Shown: positions 1 to 11,377, numbered from the stretch's first letter. The stretch: DNA of 64,000 nucleotides from Dichetophora obliterata (GCA_963920525.1 OY986435.1:226809293-226873292); one strand, 5' to 3'. Translations and numbers: made by a program. Notes: generated by a model from the sequence alone, not told the origin.

Positions 1-521
1 TTGCCAAAACTCTTCGGGATTGCAGGCCCTAGTTAATATACCTTGCTTCGAAGTAATGTATTTGAGAAAACATGACATATAAAGTTTTGCAGTTTCGTTG
101 AGCACCATCAACAAAATATTGTAATGAAAAAAAATAAAGATATATTGAATAAAGAATATCGATCACTTTGCCTACGTTTTTCTTTATTTGTTTAAATATC
201 AGCTAGCGAAAAAGCTAGCTTGTTATGACTAGTGAAGTAACTAGGAAATGGGTGTGTAAAAGGTAACAATTGCCCCCTTCCTAAGACATGCTAATGCACA
301 ATTCGAAAATTAAATGCAAAGAAGATTGATTGATGTGGAACTTGTACTGCCTGCAAGGGAGTTCAATCCCGGAAGCTTCGATCCCGGAATTAGTTCGGGA
401 TTGAAAACTTTAAGAAGTAAATATTTTAAAAAGTTTTTACTAACATTTTTTATTATTTATTACTTGAAATTAAAAAATGTAACTTAATTTATTTATAAAG
501 CAACAAAACAAAACACATTAA
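1..521. other. unannotated AT-rich stretch
   Basis: I see no gene here. The only structure is a cluster of ATCCCGG-type words around 364-412 (GATCCCGGAATTAGTTCGGG), partly self-complementary, which I cannot assign to a family. Confidence 0.4.
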
Positions 522-932
522 GGGTATTCACAATTGCGTTGTTTTCAGTCTATTTAAGAACCCTGTGGTATTGATACCACACTTTACCGAGCTGTTTTAT
601 ATTTTTTGTTGGCTTACATGAAATCTCTAAAAGCCGAAAGTGTGGTAATTTTAAGAAGCTCAATGAATTGTTTAACGAAATGGTTTTTATGGTTTTTGAT
701 GTATCATAAACCACTGAAAAAATAAAAATATCTCAAAATGCAAGTTCAACTTTTTCATGCCATCTATTAATAAAATACATCAAATTGGATAGTTAATTTA
801 TTTGACTAGTAACAAAAAGCTATAGTATGAAGTTCTCAACCACAAATTCTACTTTAAAGGGTGCTAATAATAGTGGTTTTCAACTATTGCAAAAAAAACA
901 TAATACCACTATACCACACAATTGTGAATACC
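522..932. mobile_element. MITE-like element with GGTATTCACAATTG ends
   Basis: The left end reads GGGTATTCACAATTGCG and the right end, read on the other strand, TGGTATTCACAATTGTG, giving terminal inverted repeats of about 16 bases around a 0.4-kb non-coding interior. The interior has further inverted words (GTGGTATTGATACCAC, AGTGTGGTAA and TGGTATAGTGGTATTA). The left end is preceded by TTA and the right end followed by TTAT, compatible with a TA or TTA duplication but too AT-rich to be decisive. No coding capacity, so it would be non-autonomous. The superfamily is not established. Confidence 0.6.
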
Positions 933-939
933 ATTATTG

Positions 940-2345
940 TTAAAAAACATAAAAAACTTAAATAATATTAATGACTAACAAATTTTATGAATTTAAAAAA
1001 CAAAAAATATAAAAAATTAAATGCAGAACAGTTTAAGGTATTATTATATAAATGTTAAAAAAATTTTTAATGTTTTTTTGTGTTTAAGGCAAATCAAGCT
1101 TGGAAAAGATTTTTCAAAAATATATTTTTTGGTTTAATTATTTTAAAAGTAATACATTAAGTTACTATTACAGTGTGTACAAAATTAAAAATAAATTTTT
1201 GTTTTTCGTTAGAATAAGGTTCTGTAAGGTCTTAAGAATACGTATACAAAATTTTAGAAAAAAATATTAAATAGAAAAAAAAGTTATAGCATATACTATT
1301 ATATTCGTATGTCGCTTGATATTCAAGAACCTTTGAATCTTTATGAATGCTGGAAATGAGAAGCCAATTGCAACAATTTTTTAAACACGCTAACTTCAAC
1401 GCCCTGTAGAAAATTAACAACTACTATAAAGACAAAAATTTTTTTTTTCCCTCATAAATAATTCTTCATTATGTAAAAAATTTGAATCATTAAAATTAAT
1501 AATAATTGGTAAAAAAAATAATAAAAAGCTAGGTAAAAGGACCTTAAGCGGATCAACGTGTCTTAGGAAAACTATTTCCTAAGCCAAAATTTAGACAATT
1601 TTGAAATACATAGCTGACTTCCCAGTGTTCTAAATTTTTCTAAAACTTTGCAAAGTCTTTGCTCCAGTGATTCACATTAATTGTTCTAACAAGCTTTTTC
1701 TGCCTCAATAAAAGTTTTGTTCTAGTGCCATGAACTGCAGGTTGATTTATATTTTTATATAAATGTATTTGACATTGTCAGATAGTTATTTATAAAACAA
1801 TCAAAAGTAATAGAAACAAATTAGTATTATTGTTTAGCAAAAAGTCTTAAGAATATAAATCAATTTTAATTTTCTTTCATAGGGTATCAACAAAGCACTT
1901 TACTGTGCTGTGTTAAGTGACATTTACAAGACGCTCTCTACCGCCACTAGGACGTTCCAAAAGGGGCTACTTATTTTTTTTATATTCTTCATTTAATAAG
2001 ATTTTAGTTTAATAAGTTTAGATTTTTCACAAAAAAGTTCTAAGCAAAAGTGTTTTTTTCCAATTCTAAAAACGGCTGACCCTGTAATTAGATTTTATAT
2101 GCTTTTAACAAATTCATAAAAATGCCAGTGGTGCAATATTACTAATGCTATCTTTTTAAAGGAACGCTATTGAAAGCAATAATTGGCAACAGCACGATAT
2201 TGCATGTCCCCAACACACATAATTAAAGGCATTATAATAACTATGGCTTATGAAAGCTTTTATCAAAGGATAACACTTCAATTTGTGTTGTCATTGCGAC
2301 ACCATTAATTCTACTGGTTTGTCCTAGTAAAAGCCATACAAATAT
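940..2345. other. gene-free AT-rich stretch
   Basis: Both strands are dense in stop codons and A/T runs. I see no TIR pair, no conserved coding block and no tRNA-like box here. Confidence 0.4.
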
Positions 2346-2349
2346 TTTG

Positions 2350-2755
2350 TAAACATAGGTTAGGTTAGGTTGAGACGGCAGCCGCTGTACATGCTTAAAC
2401 CATACCGCACATACCAAGGCTCACTTAGATCAATAGGGTCCAGTGTGATACCGATGCACATTTGGCCTTCAGTCCGAGTGGAACCACATTGAGCTTTTGG
2501 CAAAGCTTATTAGACGTTTAAAGCTTATCCTTGACAGGTCGTCACGCTCGGAAAAGAAGAACGACCCCAGTATTTATGCCTCCTTCTAGCAAGCGCGGGA
2601 CAGGAACACAAAAGGTGGGAGGCGGTTTCTTCTTCTCCTCGTCCCTGCAGCTTCTACAGAAGTCATCTGCTAGTCTAGAGGCAAGTCTGCCTATTAAACA
2701 GTGCCCTGTGGTGATGGCCTCTAGCGTGGCTACCTCTATTCTTCCCAACGAGAGA
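2350..2755 (-). pseudogene. non-LTR retrotransposon 3' end (C-terminal zinc-knuckle region)
   Basis: Read on the minus strand from about 2750, the translation runs TGHCLIGRLASRLADDFC followed by RSCRDEE. This is the post-RT/RNase H cysteine-histidine tail (TGH...C-x2-C...) seen in I, LOA and R1-group non-LTR elements. After RSCRDEE a frameshift destroys the usual AHxLC-CPALA segment. Downstream, 2350-2540 looks like 3' untranslated sequence ending at a GTTAGGTTAGGTT tract. No RT or endonuclease is present upstream: sequence at 2776 belongs to another repeat. So this is a short 5'-truncated copy. Family level is inferred from one motif; the clade is not certain. Confidence 0.7.
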
Positions 2756-2775
2756 AGGGCTCTCGATAGCTTTAA

Positions 2776-4036
2776 GCAAAGATTATATAGTATAAAGATG
2801 TGCCACGTAGAACATTTAAAAGTAACAAATATTTTTCAGATCAATACGTAAGCTTTTGTGAGCGCGATGAAAAAGCTTTCTTGAGAGAAAAGTTTCCAAT
2901 CCTTGCATGCACATTTTCTCTGCAATGCTCTTTCAATCTTCACTCCACAATGGGGCATGTCACACTTGCGCGGACACGGACAAATTTGTTGTGGTTTTCG
3001 CGGATAAAATAAGAAACTGGAAATTGAGAGGGCTTCTTTTACCCGTGAAAGCTACAACAAATTTGTCATTGGGTCATGTGAATAAAAAATCAGCAAATGC
3101 TTTTACTGAATTTTTCTACAATAGTAAAAAGTATGGATTTAGTGAATAAAAAAAGCTATATCTATATAGCTTTTTTTATATCTATATCTATATAGCTTTA
3201 AGCTTTTTAAGCTATATCTATATAGCTTTTTTTATTCACTAAATCCATACTTTTTACTAGAAAAATTCAGTAAAAGCATTTGCTGATTTTTTATTCACAT
3301 GACCCATTGTCCGCTAAGTGTGACATGCACCAATGCACCATGACATGCACCAATGCTTCACAGCATAGATCACCACTGCATGGTTTCTCATAGCTAGCGA
3401 GAGTCGTGAAATTTATTGTTGTAATTGTTTTTTCCGTTGTTGTTGTTGTTGGAACCATGCTATTGTGATCTCTGCTTGACAGCAACAAATGTTTTTGTTT
3501 GTCTGCATTATTTTCATGATACTTTCCTTATTTTGTGCGAAGCAGATTTTTCTTAATCACTGCTTGCTATTAATATTGACTATTTTTGATTGACTCAGCC
3601 AGAGCAGTAAAATCTGCATACATATTCAGAATCTTCCAATGAATTCAAAATTGCTTAAAAATTAAATTTTTAATTCACATTGAATTTTAAAAAATTGATT
3701 AGTAATTACTTTCAATTATTTTTTTTTCGTTATTCAGAATAATTAATTATTTTTTATTTAATAAATGCTATTTACAAAGATCTATTTCTTGATTCATTAC
3801 CTATTCATGTGTTATTCATTATTAATTTTATAGTCATTATTAATTTTTTATTTATTATTAATTTGGTTCATTATTCAAAAGTGAATGACAAGATTTTTTC
3901 ATTTTATTTATTATTCAAAAGTGAATGAAAAATTAGAAATGAATACGAAATTTACAATGAATAAAAAATTAATAATGAATAAAAAATTAATAAAAAAAAT
4001 TAATAGCGAACATTTATTCATAAAATAGTAGTTATT
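2776..4036 (+). repeat. ~1.2-kb interspersed repeat, copy 1
   Basis: Sequence from CAAAGATTATATAGTATAAA onward matches 43393-45258 closely over its length once insertions are removed: shared blocks include the AAGATGTGCCACGTAGAACA region, the (GTT)n block near 3440, the GTGCGAAGCAGATTTTTCTT block and a long ATTAATTTTATAG/AATAAAAAATTAATAATG tail. Copy 1 carries an extra 398-base fold-back insertion (2953-3350) that copy 2 lacks, and copy 2 carries a 1-kb insertion that copy 1 lacks. There is no conserved reading frame. The tail alternates TTATTCATTATTAATTT-like words and their complements, so it can fold. Family unknown. Confidence 0.8.
2953..3350. mobile_element. fold-back element with 5-bp target duplication
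   Basis: The insertion is defined by comparison with copy 2 of the host repeat, which reads straight through CACTCCACAATG|CTTCACAGC. Here CAATG is duplicated at 2948-2952 and 3351-3355. The ends read GGGCATGTCACACTT and, on the other strand, GTGCATGTCA... The two halves are inverted copies (about 3063-3165 against 3217-3308, nearly exact), with a centre made of repeated CTATATCTATATAGCTTT words. The left arm has an extra ~130-base loop closed by ACAAATTTGT words, and the right end has a 20-base direct duplication containing TGACATGCACCAATG. No coding capacity. Confidence 0.85.
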
Positions 4037-4045
4037 TAGTATATA

Positions 4046-5368
4046 TTTTTAGTTTTGAAAAATATTTCCCAGTTATGATCCTATAACTTCAAAGTATTCA
4101 TTTATTTTACAAGTTTTATAAATATTTACAAATGAGACATTTATACATTTTATTTATACGATTATTCGTACGATTATTGGTGACCTTTTCTGAATACTAC
4201 ATTTGTGAAAGAGTTTAAAGTATACCGTTTATTTAACATTTCCTCCATATTTAAGTTTATGACTTTGATATATAATTTAGTTTTATTTTTACTTTGTTGT
4301 TAAAAAAATATTTCAACGAAAATATTAAGGTAAAAAGTATGATTGTAGCAGGTTGGATATTTACGTATTTCGGTTTTACTAAAAATACTCAAAATTACCT
4401 GCATCAAAGTCGACGTGGTTAGTTTGTACCAAACAAATTCTTCAGACTTAAAAAACCCAATTATTATGTATTCAACTAAAGATTTTGTTTACAAACACTG
4501 TTTTGAGCGTTTTTAGCTTAATTTATAAATCCCTAAACCGCAATTTTACGTTATAATAGGATTCGCAACACTGTAAACTCTTTGAAATGAGTAAAATAAC
4601 AGAAATAACGTAAACAAAGATACGTCAAAAATAAATCAAAGGAAAACAACGAAATCTTCGCGCTGGTATAAATAACTAGCTGACGCACAGTGTGTTGCTG
4701 CCACGCCCCCTTTGCCAAACGCCCATAACATGCTATCAGTGAAACGGCACGAGTAAATTGTGGTCGAGTACCGAATTCTGAGGCTGTGCGGCCACCTATA
4801 ACTCCAAAACTATTCAATATCAAAAATTTCAGTAGTGTGGGAGGGGTAACGCCCATAAAATGTTATCGATGAAACGTGTAAATTGTAGTCGAATACCGAA
4901 TTCCGAGGCTATGCGGCCTATAACTCCAAAGCAATTCGATATCGCAAATTTGGGTGATATAGGAGCAGGCACGCTCCTTTGCCTAAAGCCCATCAGTAGT
5001 TTTCAGGGAAACGCTACTTGTAAATTGTAGTCGAATACCGAATTCTGAGGCTTTTCGAAATATAATTATAAATCTATCTGATATCGCATATTTGGCATGT
5101 ATAGGAGTTAATTTTGAGTATTAACCATATTTTTTAAACTCTTTCACAAATGTAGTTCGAAATAAAAATAAATAATAATAAATAATAATAATAATAATAT
5201 TTAGAAAATTTATAAAAAAATCGTTAGATCAATATAAATGATAGCTTAAATGAAAGATATAAACATCTTATTTGCAAACATGTATAAATTTTGTAATATG
5301 AAAAAAATACTTTTGTAGTTATAGGATCATAACTGGGGACATATTTTTCAAAACTTAAAAAAACATCT
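4046..5368. mobile_element. inverted-repeat element with tandem core
   Basis: The block TTTTGAAAAATATTTCCCAG plus TTATGATCCTATAACT near 4055-4095 recurs inverted near 5315-5360, and CTACATTTGTGAAAGAGTTT near 4196 recurs inverted near 5135-5155. The arms are each 150-250 bases and diverged. Between them lies a separate block of tandem units (4668-5105). The arrangement of subterminal inverted repeats around a tandem core is reminiscent of DINE-1/Helentron-type elements, but I see no hallmark terminus, so class remains open. A short (AAT)n tract sits inside the right arm near 5163-5200. Confidence 0.6.
4668..5105 (-). repeat. tandem units of the CGATATCGAATAG family (3 units)
   Basis: Three successive units of ~140-150 bases contain the words AACGCCCATAA, TGTAGTCGAATACCGAATTC, GAGGCTATGCGGCC and TATAACTCCAAA. 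The same unit occurs at 36136-36560 and, in the opposite orientation, at 36960-37293, 46560-46862 and 51640-53155. The outer end reads AACTAGCTGACGC here and GCCGGGTTTCAGCTAGT in the oppositely oriented copies. Orientation is given relative to 51640-53155. Confidence 0.75.
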
Positions 5369-5369
5369 T

Positions 5370-7318
5370 TGAAAATTCTTCAATTCTTTTCGAATTGCAT
5401 TCGTTCTATAATATTCATACAATTTAAAACATAGTCTATATTAATAAAACTTATTTTCTGGTTTGTTTGTTTAATTGACATTTATACAAATCTAAATGGC
5501 TTAACGGACTTCGCTCAATTTGAGTACACATATTGTGTGTACTCTAGATTAGATTGTAACATATTTAGTTTTGATCACGCTCATTCAACTCGTTTTCACT
5601 TACGTTAATTTTGATTTTGAAAATCTTTCTTGAAAAAATTTTTCCGCAAATTAAATTTAAAAAATTTCAGTAATTTTAATACTAAAAACATTTACATACC
5701 TTTAGAATTTCAGAAATTTTTGGTACAACGACTTTTTCATAACACATCGTTCCCCAAGAATGAGAAAAAAAGACATGAAAATCAAAACTTTGACTTTCGG
5801 TGCAAATATATCCACTATTCCTTTAATTTATTTAATTCAAAGTTTTTTGATCAAAGTTTTAATAAAAGCACTTTACAAAAATAGTTTTAACTGTAGCGTT
5901 AGGTCTGTGAATATATTCTATAATTTTTTTTTTTCAAAAACGGTCCAAAATATTGAATTTGTACTTAAGAAATGATTAAAAAAATGTTTTTGTTGTATAA
6001 ATAAGAACAATTGAAAATTGCATATCTGAGTACTTTTCATAAAGTAAAGCATGTTCTCGCAATAATATAATAAAAATATATAAAAGTAGTTAAATAAAAA
6101 ATGTTTCCGCAAAAAACAACTTAAAAAATATTGTGTACAACATTAGGGCCGGCTAAGCTTGAACTCGTGGAATCGCCCTTACAATAATGTAACACTAAAA
6201 TTATCATGTGGCAAAACGGCAAAAAAACCAAGTCAACACACAAAATATACCTAAATTATGTCATATTATATTCTTGAAATTATATAACAAAAAGATAAGA
6301 GATAATGCAAAACATATAATAACTTTAAATTATATAATGTTCGTAGGGTAGTTTAGTAAAATTATTGCCTACATTTTTTCAGTAAAACCTAATGAAATTC
6401 TGCTACATTTTGTTGGCAGCTACATCGTTTATTCAGATGTTTCGTGCATCAAATTTTTACATATCATTTCTATTGCTTTTCAATATTATGCTCACATTTA
6501 CTCACATTGTCGCTTACTTATTCTCTCGCTCTCGAAAGCTTTAAATCGTTCGCTCGCTGACTCTCATAAAGCTTTTATGTGGATTTATGATAAATCCACA
6601 TGCAAATTTTAATGTGCCACTTGCTTATATGGAGGTGGCACATCTTTCTATTATATTATCTGTGCTTTAAGTCTTGAGTCGGACAGACAAGCTTTGTTGT
6701 TCTGCATGTTGAGAGTTCAGCCCATCTTGTATTGGCTTTAGATGGGGTCTACTCTTTAAGAAACCGTTTGACAGTTGCCATCGGGATGCTCGGTAAGTTC
6801 CGAATAACTGAAGACACCGATTTACCATTTCTAGCAAGCTTTTTCATTTCCACATATCGTCGCCTGCATGCCAAAATCATGAATATGCTTTTTTAAAGTT
6901 TTTGGGAAAACGAGGTTAAGGGTTTGAATGCTTCAGAAAATTAGTTAAGTAAAATTTTTTAAATTTTCATTTACCGAATAGTAAGTATAATGTGACTTAA
7001 TAATAGGTTAAAATTTGGCTGGCCTACCTCTCCTAACGGAGTTTAAAACACATTCATTGTTTTGGCATGCACAAAAATTCCAATTTTGTTTAAATGTTTG
7101 TGTCATTATAAAAAAATTAAACAAACACATTCATTGATTTAGAACTGTAGTATTGCGGCAGATCTAATACATATTTCTATTCCATATGTTGATACAATGT
7201 TCTTTATATAAAATTGCATCAGAAACAGCAATGAACATAAAATCTAATTTTTTTCACATTTATGGTTTTGAAATGCAGGGGACGATATGTAAACATAAAA
7301 AAAAATAAAAAAACATTT
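5370..7318. other. gene-free stretch
   Basis: Short open frames here are AT-driven and have no recognisable protein motif. A local inverted word, GTGGATTTATGATAAATCCAC, lies near 6578-6600. I see nothing else to annotate. Confidence 0.4.
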
Positions 7319-7749
7319 GCGTCGTTGGACACACGCATTTTATTAGATTTGATAATGTAATGGTTTTTTAATAAAATAATAATTTAAATTCAAAAATTTT
7401 AAATATCAAAAAGTTAACTAAAAATATACACGTTAATATTCACACCAGTACATTTAATTACACTACATTATTATTTAAATTTGAATTATTTTTGTAAATA
7501 TTTTGAACTATAATTATGGAAATTTATTAATGGAATTTTTGGTTTTGATATCTAAAATAGCAAACGTATATTACATATAATCGATATATCTAGCAAATAC
7601 TGCATCAATAGTTGTCCTTAATCGTATTGTACAAATATTTGGATCGCTTATCATTCGTAAATTATATTTATCAGAAAGGCATTGTTTAAGAACATTCAAA
7701 CAATTGGTACCTTGTGAAAAGTTTTGCCCAGTTCAATGGAGCCTGCTTG
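7319..7749 (+). repeat. interspersed repeat family, copy 1
   Basis: Starts at GCGTCGTTGGACACACG and shares ordered blocks with 26465-26850 (+) and 9833-10208 (-): ATCAATAGTTGTCCT, ATATTTGGATCGCTTATCAT, AATTATATTTATCA and CATTGTTTAA. This copy is cut by the hAT-type insertion that begins at 7758. No coding capacity. The stretch 7697-7750 also resembles 33449-33510. Confidence 0.7.
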
Positions 7750-8681
7750 TGTATAGCCAGTGATGCCAGATTGAGGGTAATTTTCCTTTTTGAGGAAAGT
7801 TTCTATCGTCTTGTGAGCTAAAAGGCAAAAAGGGAAGCATTTTGCTTAGTAGTACAAATAAAAGGGAATTTTCAAATGGAGAACCAAAAGTGTTATTCTG
7901 GTGACTTGCAATTGTTAATAAACATACAAAGCAGTTTTTATAATAATTTTGTTAACATGAAGTTGGAAAGTTCACAAAATATCATATAAATATTTCTTGT
8001 TCAGAACTTTTTGTGTGTTGACAATTTTGTAAAGTAGCTTTTGATATCAATTTATACTGAGAAATCGTTATAATTGCAATTGTCAATTTCTAGAATTAGT
8101 CAATAAATATTAGTAGTACATGTGTATTGCTATGTATATTCCCAGTAGTTCGCGGCAGCATTGACGAAGTTTTCGTGATGATTGCTTGAAGGAAGTTTCT
8201 GCATAAGCTGCTGGACTTAAAAAAAAATTCATACAAAATATAATGCAAAGCAGCGGTTGTCAGCGCCTAACTTTTTCCACTCTATTACAACAACTTGAAG
8301 ATATTCATGATTGTTGTATTTCGCCGAATCGTTAAGAGGATAAACTGCAACAATACAGTATTTTCACTTCTTCAACTTTTCGGTATAATATTCCTTCACG
8401 AGTTTTATTACACGCTTCGATTTTAATTCCTTGACGAATTTTCTTTATATTCCTGTCTACTTTTCGTTAACGAAACTTCCTCAATATTTCGATATTGGGT
8501 TCGTGCATGAAAAATCACGACGTTTCTGCATTGCCTCTTGTACGAATTTGGAACATTTATATGAAATTTTCGTCAATGAAATGTATGGCCAAATCAGCAT
8601 GTTTCGTCAAGGATCAAGAAAAATCGTACCTGATTCATTTGAGATTTCTTCAAGACTGAAACTACTGGGTTGTTTTGTTTT

Positions 8682-9034
8682 TGAAGCGAAGCTTTTTACG
8701 CCTCGTTTTGTGATTTGCTTGAGTGAAATCTGAAAAACGACACTTTTTTCCATACACCTTTTTCTTAGAATAGTTGTTGTTTTTTTACTTGCGTCTATTA
8801 CAGCAAGAGGATATAAAAATAAAACTATTTCTTTTGCAAGCGTGAGGATCGTACCCGCGCTTTCTGATTGAGAGATCGACACAATAACCACTACTCCAAA
8901 CCAACCATTTCTCAAATGGTGTGATTCATTGAATATGAACTGAAGCTATGTAGATGACAGAAATTTATTAAAGGGATTGTTCATTAGCTGCCCTACATAT
9001 TCTATTGTGAATTCGTAAAGCTATAATGCAGCAG
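8682..9034 (-). mobile_element. tRNA-derived SINE, family 1, copy a
   Basis: On the minus strand the unit runs from GCTGCATTATAGCTTTACG through a tRNA-like part (box A-like TGGAGTAGTGGTTATTGTG, box B-like GGGTACGATCCTCACG) and ends TACGCC/AAGCGAAGCTT...CAAAA. The same order is found at 34030-34406 and, partly, at 11378-11899 and 37548-37775. Internal polymerase III promoter boxes plus an A-rich 3' end are the hallmarks of tRNA-derived SINEs. The tRNA-like part lies about 150 bases in from the 5' end, which is unusual and suggests that the leader is fused or that the unit is a composite. Confidence 0.75.
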
Positions 9035-9114
9035 ACAAGGTTGCCAATAATGCGGGAAAAATCCCATTCGTGGTAGTTTTTAATTGGTCTTGGGAATTTT
9101 TTTTTGGAAATTCC

Positions 9115-9195
9115 CATGGTATTTTTTAATACAGCGTGGTATTTTTTAATTGGCGTGGGAATTCGGCGTGGTATTTTTTATTTACATGGGAATCT
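9115..9195. repeat. short tandem GCGTGGTATTTTTTA units
   Basis: Three imperfect units of about 30-35 bases built on GTGGTATTTTTTAATT and GTGGGAATTC follow one another, next to related TGGGAATTTTTTTTTGG words. Simple local duplication; no coding meaning seen. Confidence 0.55.
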
Positions 9196-9464
9196 TCTTC
9201 TTAAAAATTCTTTTTCACATTATTAAAACTTAATAATGGTATTGGATGAACGACGTAAGCGTTAAGCTGTAAGTTTACGCTGTACATTTCCTCGAACATA
9301 CCTTTAAGAAAAACGATTAAATTACTTATTTGTTTTAATAACAAGTTTCCATCACAAAATTGCATGAAAACTTAGTAGACATTTTTTGACATATAGCAAT
9401 ACTATCCTGATTATATATTTTTGCAAGCGTAAAGTTTACAAAAACTATTTTAAAATGCCTTAAA

Positions 9465-10208
9465 TACCATGCCGAAAAAAGTAGTTTCGAGATAAATGAG
9501 TATAAAGAGAATGAATGTAGACGAAACACTGTGGCTCGACACCTACTAAAACGGCAGGAGAAGCGAAAATACAATGTTTAGTTGCTTTTTGACAAGACGT
9601 AATGTAAAGTAACATAGAAATCTAAAATCCACGGATCTATACGTCCCGTCACGTTGCGTTTATTATAACCACTTGTATGAGAAAGCATTGTTTCAAACTA
9701 TAAGTGAAAGAACGCTCTGCTCAACTGGCATTAGATCACATTACGTTACTTCTATTATAATTGGACATTAACGTCAGAAAGACTATACTTTTGAAATATA
9801 AAAAAAATCAGTTTCAAAAAAATTCTAAGCCTTAAACAATGCTGTTTTGATAAATATAATTTGCGAATGACAAGTGATTCAAATATTTGCACAACAAGAT
9901 TAGGACAACTATTGATGTAATATTTGCTAGAAATATCGATGACATTACATCTAAATAATATACGTTTGATATTTTAGATATTAAAACCCAATTATTTCAT
10001 TAACATTTACAAAAATAATTCAAAATTAATGTAAAATAATAATGTAAGGTGATAAAATTTACTGGTAGGAAATTATTTTTTTAGTTAACCTTAGGTATTT
10101 AAAATTTTTCAATTTAAAAATTTTTTAATTAAAAAAACTATTAAATTATGAAACATATAAAACTGCGAAAAAGCTTCGCTTCTCTCGTGTGTCCAGCGAC
10201 GCATCTGT
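9465..10208 (-). repeat. interspersed repeat family, copy 2 (inverted, interrupted)
   Basis: Reverse-complement match to 26465-27010. The terminal CAGATGCGTCGCTGGACAC is identical to 26468-26486, and the far part (AAAGTATAGTCTTTCTGACG, then ACACTGTGGCTCGACACC against GGTGTTGAGCCACAGTGT) also matches. Compared with the 26-kb copy, about 200 bases (9570-9768) are extra here, bounded by AATGT words, and may be a small insertion of their own. Confidence 0.7.
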
Positions 10209-10303
10209 TTTTTTTTGTGTATTTTCTTTGCTTTTATTAAAATGTTTAAATAATTTAAAAAATACTTTATTTTTTTTGTTGTACCCACTTAGTTTCAAAT
10301 AAT

Positions 10304-10870
10304 ATCCAGTGGAGAACGAATGTATCCATCTTCGAAGACGTCTTTCAAGGCAGCTCTCAGTCTTATACATAGAACATATTAGCAAAACGACTTGCAAGAC
10401 TATTCTTCGCCATGTCTTCAACGACAGATGGGATCCACGTCGTACGTGTTCTCCTAATGTAATGTACGTGTTCGCTTAAAACCAGTATACCTCTGCTTGT
10501 GTTTGCCCCATCGCGCTCTCTTGCTTTATGCTTTTCACTCTCTCTCATTCCCTTCATGGATCGATCCGTCTTTGAAGCCAGATTTTTTGCTTTTTAATAT
10601 ATATTTTAAAATTTAAAAAACAATTTTTTGACAAACAATTAATGCGATTTATTTTGCTCCTGAGTTTATGAATACAGGGGCCGAATTACAGCATCCATGA
10701 TCGAACAAAATTACGAACGGCACGACGTGACAAGTGCCACTAAATTTTGACCATTTTGCTCGATCGCGGATGCTGCAATTCGGCAAAAAAACCATATAGT
10801 TACTCCGTTGTCTTCAACGACGGTTTCAAAGACAATGTCTTCGAAGTCTACTTTCGCCACTGGGTTTGTA
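10304..10870. mobile_element. non-autonomous element with CCAGTGG ends
   Basis: The left end CCAGTGGAGAACGAATG with CTTCGAAGACGTCTTTCAA is mirrored on the other strand by CCAGTGGCGAAAGTAG with CTTCGAAGACATTGTCTTTG. The similarity covers about 45 bases at each side. No clear flanking duplication. A ~110-base hairpin (10680-10790) is nested inside. No coding frame. Confidence 0.6.
10680..10790. mobile_element. hairpin MITE with GCCGAATT ends
   Basis: GGCCGAATTACAGCATCC followed by GATCGAACAAAAT is mirrored by TTTTGCTCGATCGCGGATGC and TGCAATTCGGC. Arms are ~33 bases with ~85% pairing around a ~40-base loop. It sits inside the 10304-10870 element, so it appears to be a later insertion. Confidence 0.65.
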
Positions 10871-11194
10871 TGGAAAAGATTTTTTTTTTTTATAACAAAT
10901 TCTAATGTATTAATCAGAGCAAATAGTTTTTAAAACAGATTCTATACTATTATTCTTTCAGTTATAAAATTTTTTGTATGTTTATGTTTACGAACATGTG
11001 CATTGTTTTTAATACTTTAATGAATTTTTGTGCATAAAGTTTTATACCTAAATAAAGTAAAGTTTGAAAGATATTTTATAGATTTTACGAAATTGTAAAA
11101 CGGAAAAAAGGGAATTTTTCATTTATTTGTGGGAAATTATACATAAATATACTGGTAACACTGTGTATAGCATAAAATAATCTGTAAGTTTTCT

Positions 11195-11372
11195 GTAAGT
11201 CTTGCACTTCAGGCTGAACATTTTGGAGGACATGTTGTAAAAGCACTGTAGCAATGGTAATGACTTTTATGTATTAAGATGTGCATACTTTCAGGCTGAA
11301 CATTTTTCAGGACAGTTTGAGCGATATAGGTGCAGAGCATTATGCTTGTATTTTATGTATTAAGATTGTTAT
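11195..11372. repeat. ~85-base direct repeats
   Basis: TTCAGGCTGAACATTTT...GGAC occurs near 11208 and 11292, and TTATGTATTAAGAT near 11269 and 11355, giving two to three diverged units with a period of about 85 bases. Confidence 0.55.
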
Positions 11373-11377
11373 CTGGT

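Larger units (their letters stand above)
7758..11163. mobile_element. 3.4-kb hAT-like composite element with perfect 8-bp target duplication
   Basis: The octamer TGTATAGC occurs at 7750-7757 and again at 11164-11171. The enclosed sequence starts CAGTGATGCCAGA and ends, read inward from the other strand, CAGTGTTACCAGT: imperfect TIRs of the hAT C-A-G-T-G type. Eight-base duplications with such ends are characteristic of hAT elements. No transposase survives; the interior is filled by a SINE copy (8682-9034), a second interspersed repeat (about 9465-10208) and a CCAGTGG-ended element (10304-10870). It is therefore a non-autonomous or gutted element that has collected later insertions. Confidence 0.75.

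Noticed and set aside
2357..2371. TTAGG-like telomeric repeat (GGTTAGGTTAGGTT)
   Set aside because: Only about two and a half units, at the 3' end of a non-LTR fragment; short TTAGGTT tracts are common in insect repeats and give no evidence for a telomere.
5600..6112. Several small open frames
   Set aside because: Very K/N/F-rich products as expected of AT-rich random sequence; no conserved motif and overlapping frames on both strands.
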